From CAVVJA01 sp963779485 (lineage in GTDB: Bacteria; Actinomycetota; Actinomycetes; Mycobacteriales; Jatrophihabitantaceae), in assembly GCA_963779485.1 (NCBI GenBank), contig CAVZYJ010000005.1, positions 62,001-126,000 of the forward strand: DNA of 64,000 nucleotides, read 5' to 3'. The notes beneath the pieces are model-generated. The model was not told the origin of the DNA, made no database searches, and saw nothing but the letters and a program-made list of their open reading frames with translations. A program made the translations under genes and the position numbers. Shown piece by piece: positions 50,612-59,190 of this stretch. How positions within the stretch are numbered: position 1 is the first letter of the stretch; the number at the start of each line of letters is the position of its first letter.

Positions 50612-52294
50612 TCAGAGTCCGGTTGGGCTTGAGAGGCCGAGGCTGGTGTCGCACTGGCGGGTCCGAGGGAGGTCTTGCGGTTTGAGGTAGCGGGTCGAGG
50701 CGGTGACCTGCGGCAGGACGCCGGTGGTGACGTTGGTTGACACGCTCGGTGCCGTACCGGTGATCTGGAAGCGGGTGATCTTGGTGAACTGGCAGTTCGC
50801 CGCCACGGATTCCACGCTGAACTCGATAGGTGGGGCGGGTGTCCCGCGGCTGAGGTTGTCGAGCCCGCCGGCGCCGGTCGAACCCTCGACTAGGGTGATC
50901 GGCCCGCCGTTCTGGACATCCTTGTCGCTGTTTTGCGCGTGAACGTGCCCGGCGTTGGTCTGCCTGATCTGCCCCGGCAGCTTTTTTCTGATTTCGTCGA
51001 TCGCCACGGGTTCGTGGCTGGCGAAGATGTCGAAGCGTTCCTGCCGCGGCACACCGGACAACGCGGCGTCGACGGCACGGCCTTCCAGGGCGTTCACGGT
51101 CGTGCTGTTGGCGGCCCCGAAATCGCCTCCGCCGCCATAGACTCGCGGATCGGGCATGGCCGCGATGCTCAACCCGTAGGCGAACATCAGTTGCGCACCA
51201 ACCTGGAAGCCACCCGATCCATCTGCTGTCTTGGTCCCGAGGACCGTCACGCCCGGTACGGAGCGCATAACACCAACGGTGTCTGGTGAATCGTGGTTAC
51301 CGGCCAGCCAGATCATCGGGGCGATCCTGGTCACGGCGCGAAGCTGGTCCAGGTAGGTGCGCGTCATCTCTGGTCGGGTGCCGAATTCGGCTTCGTCGCC
51401 GGTGTTGATGACCAACTTGACGTCGAAGTTCCTCGTATACTGCGCGACCAGCGGATAGGTGCTGGCCAGGTGCATGTCCGAGATGAACATGATGTTGAAG
51501 GCAGCGGCGGGCACATCAGCCTGCTCGATGTGCTGCTGTAGGCCGGACTGGATTGCCGCCACTGCGCTGAGCACGTCGACGGCTTTGGCGTTCTGGGTGT
51601 AGTAGCTGCGCAGTTGGTTGGGGAATAGCTGAAGGGCCGCCAGGGTGCCGGTCGAACGCGATTGACGAGGCCAGCGCGGTTCGTAGGTGACGGCACCGAC
51701 GACGGTGATCAGAGCAACAACCGCGCTGGCCGCGGCGAGTTGACGCAGCCGATGCCGCAGCTCGTGTTCACGTCGGGGCATGCCGCGTAGCTGCCGGATC
51801 GCCAGATTCACCGCAGCCGCGGCGCCCAGCCCCAACAACGCCCCGATGAGCACCTCGCCGATCAGCCACGCGGTGATCGCGGGCAACTGGTCGACCAAGT
51901 CGGCGCGAAGTCTCTCGGCATACTGCTGCGGGTTCGACGATGCGGCGGAGGCTATCCGTACCAGATCCACGTTGACCGGAGTCACATGAACGCCGGCCGG
52001 GAGGCCATCGACGTGCGGGAAGACCCAGCTTCCGAAGGTGGTGTCCGCGCTGAGCCCACGACGGGTCAGCAAGGTGCCCTGTACCAGGAAATGCGCTCCA
52101 CCCGCCACGGCGTGATACGGGAACAGCGTCAACATGGCGGCAGCGCCAGCGAGCGGCAGACCAATCCGCAGCGACCAGCGCACTACGAAGGCGACCACTG
52201 CCGCCGCTGCGCTCCGGGGACGCTCGCGAAGCGTCGTGACCATGACACCCAGGCGGGCGCGCAGCGATCCGGCGACGCGCCGTACCAAGGTCAT
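50612..52294 (-). CDS. Membrane-anchored metallophosphoesterase
   Basis: About 560 residues from the ATG at 52294; the frame runs further 5' so the true start is uncertain (GTG at 52321 possible). Two membrane segments are near the N-terminus (about 35-60, IGLPLAGAAAMLTLFPY) and near 145-170, plus one around 195-215. The C-terminal ~300 residues are a calcineurin-like phosphoesterase: FISDMHL, NTGDEAEFGT, WLAGNHDSPD, FASHEPVAID and TNAGHVHAQ give the binuclear metal ligands. The catalytic domain probably faces outward. Substrate unknown. It converges with the lipoprotein gene. Confidence 0.84.
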   Translation of the reverse strand: MTLVRRVAGSLRARLGVMVTTLRERPRSAAAAVVAFVVRWSLRIGLPLAGAAAMLTLFPYHAVAGGAHFLVQGTLLTRRGLSADTTFGSWVFPHVDGLPAGVHVTPVNVDLVRIASAASSNPQQYAERLRADLVDQLPAITAWLIGEVLIGALLGLGAAAAVNLAIRQLRGMPRREHELRHRLRQLAAASAVVALITVVGAVTYEPRWPRQSRSTGTLAALQLFPNQLRSYYTQNAKAVDVLSAVAAIQSGLQQHIEQADVPAAAFNIMFISDMHLASTYPLVAQYTRNFDVKLVINTGDEAEFGTRPEMTRTYLDQLRAVTRIAPMIWLAGNHDSPDTVGVMRSVPGVTVLGTKTADGSGGFQVGAQLMFAYGLSIAAMPDPRVYGGGGDFGAANSTTVNALEGRAVDAALSGVPRQERFDIFASHEPVAIDEIRKKLPGQIRQTNAGHVHAQNSDKDVQNGGPITLVEGSTGAGGLDNLSRGTPAPPIEFSVESVAANCQFTKITRFQITGTAPSVSTNVTTGVLPQVTASTRYLKPQDLPRTRQCDTSLGLSSPTGL

Positions 52295-52713
52295 CACGAT
52301 GAAATCGAGTATCCCTCCCACCGGCCGTCCCCAGCCGTGAGCACCCCGGTGCCAGGGCCCAGGGCTGCGGGCGATCACCTCGCGAGTTAGAAGCGCGTGT
52401 GTATCCAACACAACCGAGCCATCCCCACCAGCACCGCCCGATTGCAGCGCCCGGTCTGAGGTCGCGTGAATCGGGCTGCCAAATACCGCACATGTTCGCG
52501 TCGGGCTGGACTGCAACCGAGGTCGGCGCGCTGCTTCTCGCCGCCGGTTCTGCCCGGCAGCGAAGCACTCGATGATGTCGCAATCCACCGTGTCGGGTCT
52601 GGCATCCTCGGCAGGATTGCCCATAGGCTGCGCGACGGCCGCGTGCCAACCGCTCCGCCTGAAGTCCCAAGACCGCCCCGCGCACCACGTGCCCGCTCTG
52701 TTGAGGAGACTCC
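52295..52713. other. About 420-bp intergenic stretch, promoter region of divergent genes
   Basis: Holds the 5' sides of the phosphoesterase and the molybdenum hydroxylase genes. I see no convincing gene, RNA or repeat. Long open frames that cross it on both strands look non-coding. Confidence 0.45.
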
Positions 52714-54924
52714 GTGCCGGAATTCGCGTCTGAAGCGAGCCAGCTGACCGATGGGGACGCACCGCGGGGACTGGCGAGGCGCCGCTTTCTGACTTTTCTG
52801 GTCGCGGCGCCCGCGTTGACCGTGGCGGCACGAGTCGGCACGGAGATTCTGGCCCCGGCGAAGGCCGGCGCTGTGGTGCCCAGCCTGCCGCAGCCGGCCG
52901 ACGTCACGGATTTCGGCGATGTGATGACGGCGCTGACCAAGGCCGACACCGACCTGTTCGTGCTGCAGGTGACCGCGGACAACCGGATCCGCTTCGAGGT
53001 GCCCCGGGCCGAGGTCGGCCAAGGCATCACGACCGCGTTGGCGATGATCGTCGCCGACGAGTTGGACGCCCGGCTGGCCGACGTGGATGTGCCGCTGTCT
53101 GACGCGCGGCAGGATCTGGGCACGGCCCAGTCGACCGGCGGCTCCTGCTCGGTGCGCAGCCTGTGGGACCCGGTGCGTCAGCTCGCCGCGGCGGCCCGGG
53201 CCCGCCTGGTCACTGCGGCCGCACAGCGGTGGAACGTGCCGGCCTCCACACTCACCACCCACGACACGGCGGTGTGGGCGCCGGACGGGCGCACCGCCAC
53301 CTACGGGTCGCTGACCGGTGCCGCGTCGCAGGTGCTCATCCCCGCAGTGTCGTCGGACCCGAAATCGTCCGCCGCGTACGGCCTGATCGGTCAGCCGACC
53401 GGCCGGGTGGACGCGCGGGACATCGTGACCGGACAGGCACGCTACGCCCTTGACGTCGCGGTGACCGGGGCGCTGCCGACCGTGGTGGCCCGGCCGCCCA
53501 CAATCAACGGCACGGTGCTGAGCTACGACGGGACCACCGCGAGGTCGATGCCCGGTGTGGTGGCGATCACCCAGCTCCCGACCGGGGTCGCGGTCACCGC
53601 CCAGACGTTCGATCAGGCGTTGAAGGCCAAGGCCGCGCTGGTGGTCAGCTGGGGTGCGGGCAGCGTCGACGGCGTATCCGACTCCGAGGTGAAGGCCAAG
53701 CTCACCTCGGCGGTCGCGCCGTTCGCGGTGCCGCCGCTGCTGGCCCGCTACGTCGAGGGCACATTCGACTTTGCGTTCGTCAACCACGCCCCGATGGAGG
53801 TCGGCAGCGCGGTCGCCGACGTGCGCTCCACCTCGGCCGAGATCTGGCTGGCCACCAAGTCGCCGACCGGCGCCCAGTCCGCGGTGGCCGGCGCGGTCGG
53901 CCTGCAGCCGGGCCAAGTGACGGTGCACGTGGTCCGCGGCGGTGGCTCGTTCGGCCGGCGGATCTATTCCGACCCGGCCGTCGAGGCCGCTCAGGTGGCC
54001 AAGGCGATCGGCCGGCCGGTGAAGCTGATGTGGACCCGCAACGACGACATGCGGCACGGCCGGATGCGCCCGCGCAGCCATCATCAGATCCGGGCCACCT
54101 ACTCGGGCAGCGACGTGCTCAGCTACGAGCACCGCATGGCCAGCGTCGCGGTCGACTTCACCGGCAGCGGCACCGGCCAGGCGCTGGTCGACGGAGGCTA
54201 CGGCAGCCCGACGGTCGGGACCGGATACTTCCAGCTCAGCGAGGCCTGCCCGTACAACTTCGGCGTGGTGACCGAGACGCTCGCCGAGGTGCCCTACGAC
54301 CTGCCCACCGGAACGTGGCGCTCGGTGTACTCCGCGCAGGCGCGCACCGCCGAGGAGATCATGGTCGACGAGTTGGCCCGCAGCATGGGCAAAGACCCGG
54401 TGGCGTTCCGGCTGGAGTTCTTCAAGACCGACGCCGAACGGGCGGTGCTGAACAAGGTCGCCTCGGCCGGCAGCTGGGGACGGCCGATGGCACCACGCAC
54501 CGCGCAGGGCGTCGGTTTCCACGCCGAGTACCGATCGCTGGCCGCGTGCCTGGTCGAGATCGACTGCACCACCTCGACACCGCGGGTGACCAAGGCGGTC
54601 GTGGCCCTGGACGTGGGGCTGCCGGTCAACCCGAAAGGACTCCAGGCGCAGGGCATGGGCAACGTGATCGACGGCATCTCCACGATCCTGTCCGCCGGAA
54701 ACCACCTGGACAACGGCGCCTTCCGCGAGGGCAGCTACCAAGACTTCCTCTACGCACGGCAGGCAAACGCGCCCCTGTCCTGCGATGTGTATGTCATGCC
54801 GGCGACCCGCAGCAGCCCGGGTGGTGCCGGTGAGCTGACCGTCCCGGCCGCGGCCGCCGCGGTCGCCAACGCCTACGCCCGGGCCACCGGCCTCAAACCG
54901 CGCAGCTTCCCGATCACCTTCTAG
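52714..54924 (+). CDS. Molybdopterin-binding subunit of a xanthine-dehydrogenase-family (isoquinoline 1-oxidoreductase-type) enzyme
   Basis: 736 residues from a GTG with TTGAGGAG before it. A twin-arginine signal (LARRRFLTFLVAAPALTVAA, residues ~20-40) precedes the catalytic domains, so the enzyme is exported with its cofactors. Molybdenum-site patterns: VPRAEVGQGITTALAMIVAD, RGGGSFGRRIYSDPAVEAAQ, and PGGAGELTVPAAAAAVANAY with the catalytic Glu in GGAGE. It would hydroxylate an N-heterocycle or oxidise an aldehyde. The [2Fe-2S] subunit is encoded 13 bases downstream. No cytochrome subunit and no dedicated maturation gene lies near. A large-before-small order is typical of IorB-IorA type pairs in reverse. 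Confidence 0.9.
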   Translation: MPEFASEASQLTDGDAPRGLARRRFLTFLVAAPALTVAARVGTEILAPAKAGAVVPSLPQPADVTDFGDVMTALTKADTDLFVLQVTADNRIRFEVPRAEVGQGITTALAMIVADELDARLADVDVPLSDARQDLGTAQSTGGSCSVRSLWDPVRQLAAAARARLVTAAAQRWNVPASTLTTHDTAVWAPDGRTATYGSLTGAASQVLIPAVSSDPKSSAAYGLIGQPTGRVDARDIVTGQARYALDVAVTGALPTVVARPPTINGTVLSYDGTTARSMPGVVAITQLPTGVAVTAQTFDQALKAKAALVVSWGAGSVDGVSDSEVKAKLTSAVAPFAVPPLLARYVEGTFDFAFVNHAPMEVGSAVADVRSTSAEIWLATKSPTGAQSAVAGAVGLQPGQVTVHVVRGGGSFGRRIYSDPAVEAAQVAKAIGRPVKLMWTRNDDMRHGRMRPRSHHQIRATYSGSDVLSYEHRMASVAVDFTGSGTGQALVDGGYGSPTVGTGYFQLSEACPYNFGVVTETLAEVPYDLPTGTWRSVYSAQARTAEEIMVDELARSMGKDPVAFRLEFFKTDAERAVLNKVASAGSWGRPMAPRTAQGVGFHAEYRSLAACLVEIDCTTSTPRVTKAVVALDVGLPVNPKGLQAQGMGNVIDGISTILSAGNHLDNGAFREGSYQDFLYARQANAPLSCDVYVMPATRSSPGGAGELTVPAAAAAVANAYARATGLKPRSFPITF

Positions 54925-54937
54925 GAGCCTGAACCCC

Positions 54938-55393
54938 GTGCCGACCTACACCTTCAACCTCAACCGGAAACCGGTCAGCGTCGACGCGCCGGCTGACATG
55001 CCGCTGCTATGGGTGCTGCGCGACAAGCTCGGGATCACCGGCCCGAAATACGGCTGCGGAGTCGGCGTATGCCGCGCCTGCACCAGCCACATCAACGGGC
55101 AGGCGGCGCAAATCTGCACCGTCAACATTTCAGACGTGGCCGGCAAGAACGTCGTCACCATCGAAGGGCTAGCCAACAACGGCACCCTGCACCCCGTCCA
55201 GCAGGCCTGGCTGGACGAGGACGTCGCGCAATGCGGATTCTGCCAACCCGGCCAGATCATGCAGGCCGCGGCCATGCTCAAAACCAACAACACCCCCACC
55301 GACACCGACATCGACGCGATCATGAACGTCTGCCGCTGCGGCACCTACTGCCGCATCCGCAATGCGATCAAACGCGCCGCCGGCACCAACTGA
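54938..55393 (+). CDS. [2Fe-2S] subunit of the molybdenum hydroxylase (IorA-like)
   Basis: 151 residues from a GTG (AGGAG about ten bases upstream). N-terminal plant-type ferredoxin: PKYGCGVGVCRACTSHINGQ with the second-cluster ligands, then the four-Cys C-terminal cluster domain CGFCQPGQIMQAAAMLKTNN ... NVCRCGTYCRI. It passes electrons from the molybdenum site to an external acceptor. No signal peptide, so it would be co-exported with the Tat-bearing partner, as known for this family. Confidence 0.95.
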   Translation: MPTYTFNLNRKPVSVDAPADMPLLWVLRDKLGITGPKYGCGVGVCRACTSHINGQAAQICTVNISDVAGKNVVTIEGLANNGTLHPVQQAWLDEDVAQCGFCQPGQIMQAAAMLKTNNTPTDTDIDAIMNVCRCGTYCRIRNAIKRAAGTN

Positions 55394-55656
55394 TCGAACA
55401 ACCGCGAGCAGAGTTCATCACGACTGCCACGTCGCCTGTGACAAGACCCGGTCCGGGAAAGCGACAGGTAGAGCGGAGGGTGACGAGCGGTCGGGCTGTC
55501 ACCGATCAAGACCCCCGTATTCCCTCTGGCATACGTCGCCCGGGCCGCAGCATATGCATCGGCATCCGGACCGTCATCCCCGCCGGCCGCGCATAGTCCG
55601 CGCAGACTCCAGGGCTTCCCCCCGTAGCGTGGAGACATCGCCTTCAAGAAGGGGCG
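55394..55656. other. Intergenic stretch before the transposase fragment
   Basis: About 260 bases between the [2Fe-2S] subunit and the IS3 fragment. No gene is seen. The last ~35 bases (GTAGCGTGGAGACATCGCCT...) look like the leader of an IS3-type element; no clear terminal inverted repeat could be fixed by eye. Confidence 0.4.
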
Positions 55657-55914
55657 ATGGTAGAGACACGTCGGAAGTTCGATGAGGACTTCAAGGTCGG
55701 CGCGGTGCGTATTGTGCGCGAGACTGGTAAGCCGATCGCGCAGGTGGCCTGGGAGTTGGGCGTCAACGAGGGCACGTTGGGTAACTGGTGCGCCCAGGAC
55801 CGGCGGGCTCGCGGTGAGGGCAGCGGCGCGCTGGGTGAGGACGAGCGGGCGGAGTTGGAGCGGCTGCGCAGGGAGAACGCCGAGCTGACGATGCAGCGTG
55901 AGAACATCCCCAGC
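55657..55914 (+). pseudogene. IS3-family transposase OrfA, truncated
   Basis: About 85 recognisable residues: RRKFDEDFKVGAVRIVRETG, then QVAWELGVNEGTLGNWCAQD (the helix-turn-helix) and the leucine-zipper ERLRRENAELTMQREN. After this the family sequence ends; the frame runs on into integrase DNA in the wrong frame. The catalytic OrfB is absent. Hence an inactive fragment whose right side is joined to the integrase remnant. Confidence 0.85.
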
Positions 55915-56320
55915 GGACCCAAGACGGCCCGCGCAAGCGGCGGGTCCCGCTTGATCCGTACCTGGTCGATGTGCTGCGTGAGCACCGCAAGACGCAGATT
56001 GCTGCCTGGGTGGCCGCAGGGACCGCATGGAGGGACACCGGCCATGTGTTCACGACGTCCTCGGGCTGCCGCTCAAGCCCGATCACATCTCGCATCGGCA
56101 CGAGCAGCTGTGCGCCGTCGCGGGCCTTGACCGGATCCGGATGCACGACCTCCGGCACACTGCGGCGTCCCTAATGCTCGCTGGCGGCACTCCCGTCCAC
56201 GTCGTCGCGGCGATCCTCGGCCATGACCCCGCCATCTGCCTCCGGATCCATGCGCACCTCGTGCCCGGGCACACCGACGAAGCTGCAGCGGCGCTCACTC
56301 GGTCGATCGTTGAGGCGTGA
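55911..56320 (+). pseudogene. Tyrosine integrase, C-terminal catalytic remnant
   Basis: Two frames joined at about 56071 give: DGPRKRRVPLDPYLVDVLRE, then TGHVFTTSSG / PLKPDHISHRHEQLCAVAGL, then HDLRHTAASLMLAGGTPVHV, VAAILGHDPAICLRIHAHLV. H-x-x-R and LGH of the active site are present, but the catalytic Tyr position (usually TYxH) holds His (RIHAHL). The N-terminal half is missing, replaced by the IS3 fragment. So it is inactive. It would have cut at tRNA-Thr, 72 bases downstream, and the position identifies it as the island's integrase. Confidence 0.82.
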
Positions 56321-56390
56321 ATGGCGATGTTCCCGGATGTTGCCTTGATCTTGTTCGGGGAGGTGATTACACGCCGAAACCCCCGGAATT

Positions 56391-56437
56391 GCTGGAGCCG
56401 ACGCCCGGACTCGAACCGGGAACCGCTCGATTACAAG
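56391..56437. repeat. Right attachment-site-like repeat within tRNA-Thr
   Basis: Direct repeat of 46767-46813. It covers the 3' end, T arm, and part of the anticodon arm of the intact tRNA gene and marks the right edge of the island. Confidence 0.88.
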
Positions 56438-56468
56438 TCGAGTGCGCTGCCAATTGCGCCACGCCGGC
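56393..56468 (-). tRNA. tRNA-Thr (anticodon TGT)
   Basis: Complete cloverleaf on the minus strand. Acceptor GCCGGCG pairs with CGTCGGC (one G-U), the anticodon arm is CTCGA-CTTGTAA-TCGAG with anticodon TGT, the T arm CCCGGTTCGAGTCCGGG, and CCA is encoded. The 3' half is shared with the island's left repeat, so the tRNA was restored on integration. Confidence 0.96.
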
Positions 56469-56535
56469 GGAGTCTCGATCGTAGTCGCGCCACGGACCGA
56501 GGATGATCGCGCTTGTCCGAGAGCGAGGGAGCGAC

Positions 56536-57273
56536 GTGAGCCGACTGCACAAGCCCAAGGCCGGATGGATGGTCCGCGCTGTCGTCGTCGTGCTGTATCC
56601 CTTCAGCACGCTGACGTTCCGGATTCGGTTTCGCCATCTCGACCGCATCCCACCGTCCGGTGGGGTGATTCTGGCCGCGAACCATATCTCGCACGTCGAC
56701 ACGGTCCTCATCGCTCGGGTGGTGTGGCAAGCGGGCCGCATCCCCCGATTCATGGTCAAGAGCACGATCTTCGACAACCCGGTGCTCGGCCAGATCATGC
56801 GCCGAAGCAAGCAGATTCCCGTTAGTCGGGGTACGGCCGATGCGGCGAAGTCGTTGGAAGCGGCGCAGGCCGCGCTGGATGCGGGCGAGGCGGTGGTCAT
56901 CTATCCCGAAGGCACCATCACCAAGGATCCGGCCCAGTGGCCGATGCAAGCCAAGTCCGGGCTCGCCCGGCTGGTGCTCCTGGCGCCGGATGCGCCGGTC
57001 ATCCCGATCGGGCAGTGGGGCTCCCAACAGGTCAAGGACCAGCGCCGATGGCGCTTGCTGCGGCGCCGGACCGCCGCTGCGTCCGTGGGGCAGCCGGTCG
57101 ACCTGTCCGAGTTTCGCCAGGCCGAGCCGACCGCCCGGACGGTGGTCGCGGTGACCGACCGGATCATGACCGCGATCCGGGACGAGGTGGCGGTCCTGCG
57201 CGGCGAGGATCCGCCCGTCCGCTTCTACCGGCCGCCGCGAGAGCGCCGGAAATCGGTGGAGGCAGCTGATTGA
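56536..57273 (+). CDS. 1-acyl-sn-glycerol-3-phosphate acyltransferase family (PlsC-like)
   Basis: 245 residues from a GTG at 56536, with GGGAG about six bases upstream (an ATG at 56503 is a less supported option). PlsC motifs: NHISHVD (HX4D, catalytic His), then the glycerophosphate-binding region around MVKSTIFDNP and GTADAAKSLEAAQ, and block III YPEGTITKDP. A membrane-anchoring hydrophobic segment lies near residues 10-28. It transfers an acyl group to lysophosphatidate or a related glycolipid in the inner membrane. The next gene overlaps its stop codon, so they are coupled. Confidence 0.92.
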   Translation: MSRLHKPKAGWMVRAVVVVLYPFSTLTFRIRFRHLDRIPPSGGVILAANHISHVDTVLIARVVWQAGRIPRFMVKSTIFDNPVLGQIMRRSKQIPVSRGTADAAKSLEAAQAALDAGEAVVIYPEGTITKDPAQWPMQAKSGLARLVLLAPDAPVIPIGQWGSQQVKDQRRWRLLRRRTAAASVGQPVDLSEFRQAEPTARTVVAVTDRIMTAIRDEVAVLRGEDPPVRFYRPPRERRKSVEAAD

Positions 57274-57824
57274 CTGCGGGCGTGCCCGAACTGTGCCCTC
57301 CGTCCGGCACCGTCCACGCCTCGTTCCTCGCCGCCATGGCCGAGTTCCAGGCCGAGGGGCGGGGATCCGCTGACGACACGACGATGATCGGTAGCGAGAT
57401 CCGCGAGTATGGCCCCACCTGGGCCGATCCCGTGGAATTCGACCGCTACACGAGCCAGTTGCGGGCGCAGGCCCGCCCCGAGACCCCCCGGCCCGAGGGA
57501 TACGTGCCGTGCACGACGTTGTGGTGGATCGACGGAGACCAGTATCTGGGCCGCATCGCTATCCGCCACGAACTCACCAAGTTCCTGCTCAACGTCGGCG
57601 GCCACATCGGCTACGACGTGCGCCCGACTGCTCGCCGGCGCGGACATGCGACCGCCATGCTGCGGGCCACGCTGCCCGTCGCCCACCGGCTGGGTATCGA
57701 GCAGGCGCTAGTCACCTGCGACTGGGACAACGTCGGATCCCGCAAGACGATCGAGGCCAATGGCGGCGTGTACGAAGACCGGCGCGGGCCCAAGCTGCGC
57801 TACTGGGTGCCGACGGCTCCTTGA
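57270..57824 (+). CDS. GNAT acetyltransferase
   Basis: 184 residues from a TTG that overlaps the PlsC stop, with GGAGG seven bases upstream; GTG at 57282 also possible. Single GNAT domain: WWIDGDQYLGRIAIRHELTK, the acetyl-CoA loop DVRPTARRRGHATAMLRATL and CDWDNVGSRKTIEANGGVYE. Role unknown. The coupling with PlsC suggests a shared transcript rather than a shared pathway. Confidence 0.88.
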   Translation: MTAGVPELCPPSGTVHASFLAAMAEFQAEGRGSADDTTMIGSEIREYGPTWADPVEFDRYTSQLRAQARPETPRPEGYVPCTTLWWIDGDQYLGRIAIRHELTKFLLNVGGHIGYDVRPTARRRGHATAMLRATLPVAHRLGIEQALVTCDWDNVGSRKTIEANGGVYEDRRGPKLRYWVPTAP

Positions 57825-58015
57825 CGGGGCGGTACCAGCCAAGGTCCAATATCGGTGCCCAGACCGCTACGCCGGTCGACCGGCGCCGCCTGCTCTCGGT
57901 GGGGCGGACCCACGCTGATCGATCGGAAAACCGTGAGGTGCACCGACCGGCGTCTAGCCAGCGCCCAAGGCTCACCCGCAACCGGTGCGGTCAAACACAC
58001 CGAAGGGAGAATCCC

Positions 58016-59128
58016 ATGGCTTCCGTCAAGTACGACGAAGCAACCAGGATCTATCCGGGGGCTACAGTGCCCTCGGTCAACAAGCTCGACCTGGACATCC
58101 CCGACGGGGAGTTCTGCGTCTTGGTCGGCCCGTCCGGATCCGGCAAGTCGACGGCGTTGCGCATGTTGGCCGGACTGGAAGATGTCGATCTCGGCGCCAT
58201 CTACATCGGCGAACGGGACGTCTCGCACCTGCCTCCGAAAGAGCGCGACATCGCGATGGTGTTCCAGAACTACGCGCTGTACCCGCACATGTCAGTCGCC
58301 GAGAACATGGGCTTCGCGCTGAAGCTCAAGGGCGTCAACAAGGCCGACCGCGACGCCAAGGTGCGTGAGGCGGCCAGGCTGCTCGACCTCGAGCCGTACC
58401 TCGAGCGCAAGCCGAAGGCGCTCTCCGGTGGCCAGCGGCAGCGCGTGGCCATGGGTCGGGCGATCGTGCGCGAGCCCAGCGTGTTCCTGATGGACGAGCC
58501 GCTGTCCAACCTGGACGCCAAGCTGCGGGTCGAGACCCGCGCGAACATCGCCGCCCTGCAGGCCCGGCTCGGCACGACGACCCTGTACGTGACGCACGAC
58601 CAGGTCGAGGCCATGACGATGGGCCACCGGGTCGCCATTCTCAAGGAAGGCGGCTTCCTGCAGCAGGTCGACACGCCGCGCAACCTCTATGACGCGCCGA
58701 CCAATGCCTTCGTCGCCGGTTTTATCGGTTCGCCGGCAATGAACCTCCGTCCCGCCGAACTGGTGCCTGGTGGGGCAAAGCTCGGCAACATCGTCCTCCG
58801 GCTGCGCCCCGAGGCCGAGGCCGCCGTCAAGAAAGCCGGCCTGTCCAAGGTGACACTCGGCGTGCGTCCCGAGTCCTTCCACGTGGGCGCCGACCCGAAC
58901 TCGGGCCTGGAGATCAAGGTCAACCTGGTCGAGGAGCTGGGCGCCGACGCCTTCGTGTACGGCGAGTTGACCGGCGATCCGGAGGTCTACGAGAAGCAGT
59001 ACATCGTGCGGTTCGACGGCCGGGTACCACCGAGGATCGGCGACATCATCCACGTCGAGGTCCGTGAGGGCGAGGAGCACGTGTTCAACCCGGAGACCGG
59101 CGAGCGCCTGGGCGGATCATCAGGCTGA
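58016..59128 (+). CDS. ABC transporter ATP-binding protein, UgpC/MsmK type
   Basis: 370 residues from the ATG at 58016, with GAAGGGAGAATCCC upstream. Walker A GPSGSGKST (about 37-45), signature LSGGQRQRVAMGRA (about 135-148), Walker B VFLMDEPLSNLDAKLR, and H-loop YVTHDQVEAMT, followed by a C-terminal OB/TOBE domain (about 240-370). Such ATPases energise sugar and polyol importers and often serve several permeases, so no permease next to the gene is normal. The gene is followed by a strong terminator. Confidence 0.95.
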   Translation: MASVKYDEATRIYPGATVPSVNKLDLDIPDGEFCVLVGPSGSGKSTALRMLAGLEDVDLGAIYIGERDVSHLPPKERDIAMVFQNYALYPHMSVAENMGFALKLKGVNKADRDAKVREAARLLDLEPYLERKPKALSGGQRQRVAMGRAIVREPSVFLMDEPLSNLDAKLRVETRANIAALQARLGTTTLYVTHDQVEAMTMGHRVAILKEGGFLQQVDTPRNLYDAPTNAFVAGFIGSPAMNLRPAELVPGGAKLGNIVLRLRPEAEAAVKKAGLSKVTLGVRPESFHVGADPNSGLEIKVNLVEELGADAFVYGELTGDPEVYEKQYIVRFDGRVPPRIGDIIHVEVREGEEHVFNPETGERLGGSSG

Positions 59129-59139
59129 GCCGCTAGGAC

Positions 59140-59172
59140 CGACGGGTGCCTGCCAGGGGCGGGCACCCGTCG
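59140..59172 (+). terminator. Stem-loop terminator after the ABC ATPase gene
   Basis: CGACGGGTGCC (59140-59150) pairs perfectly with GGCACCCGTCG (59162-59172), an 11-bp stem with an 11-nt loop, 12 bases after the stop, followed by GTTTCT. It lies between two convergent genes and could serve both directions. Confidence 0.8.
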
Positions 59173-59190
59173 ACGTTTCTGCGGCCCGGG

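Larger units (their letters stand above)
46767..56437. mobile_element. Genomic island integrated at tRNA-Thr(TGT), decayed
   Basis: A ~9.7 kb block bounded by direct repeats (46767-46813 and 56391-56437; 40 bases identical, one mismatch, six more identical). The right repeat is the 3' part of the intact tRNA-Thr gene, the left one a stranded tRNA fragment, the classic outcome of tyrosine-integrase insertion into a tRNA. A degenerate integrase lies 72 bases from the intact tRNA, as expected. Cargo: YcnI-like, CopC-CopD, lipoprotein, metallophosphoesterase, molybdenum hydroxylase subunits, IS3 fragment. No replication or conjugation genes were seen, so it is not self-transmissible now. Confidence 0.82.

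Noticed and set aside
52387..54741. 784-codon open frame antisense to the molybdenum hydroxylase subunit
   Set aside because: Product is a low-complexity Arg/His/Gly-rich string typical of a shadow frame, while the plus strand encodes a well-conserved enzyme.
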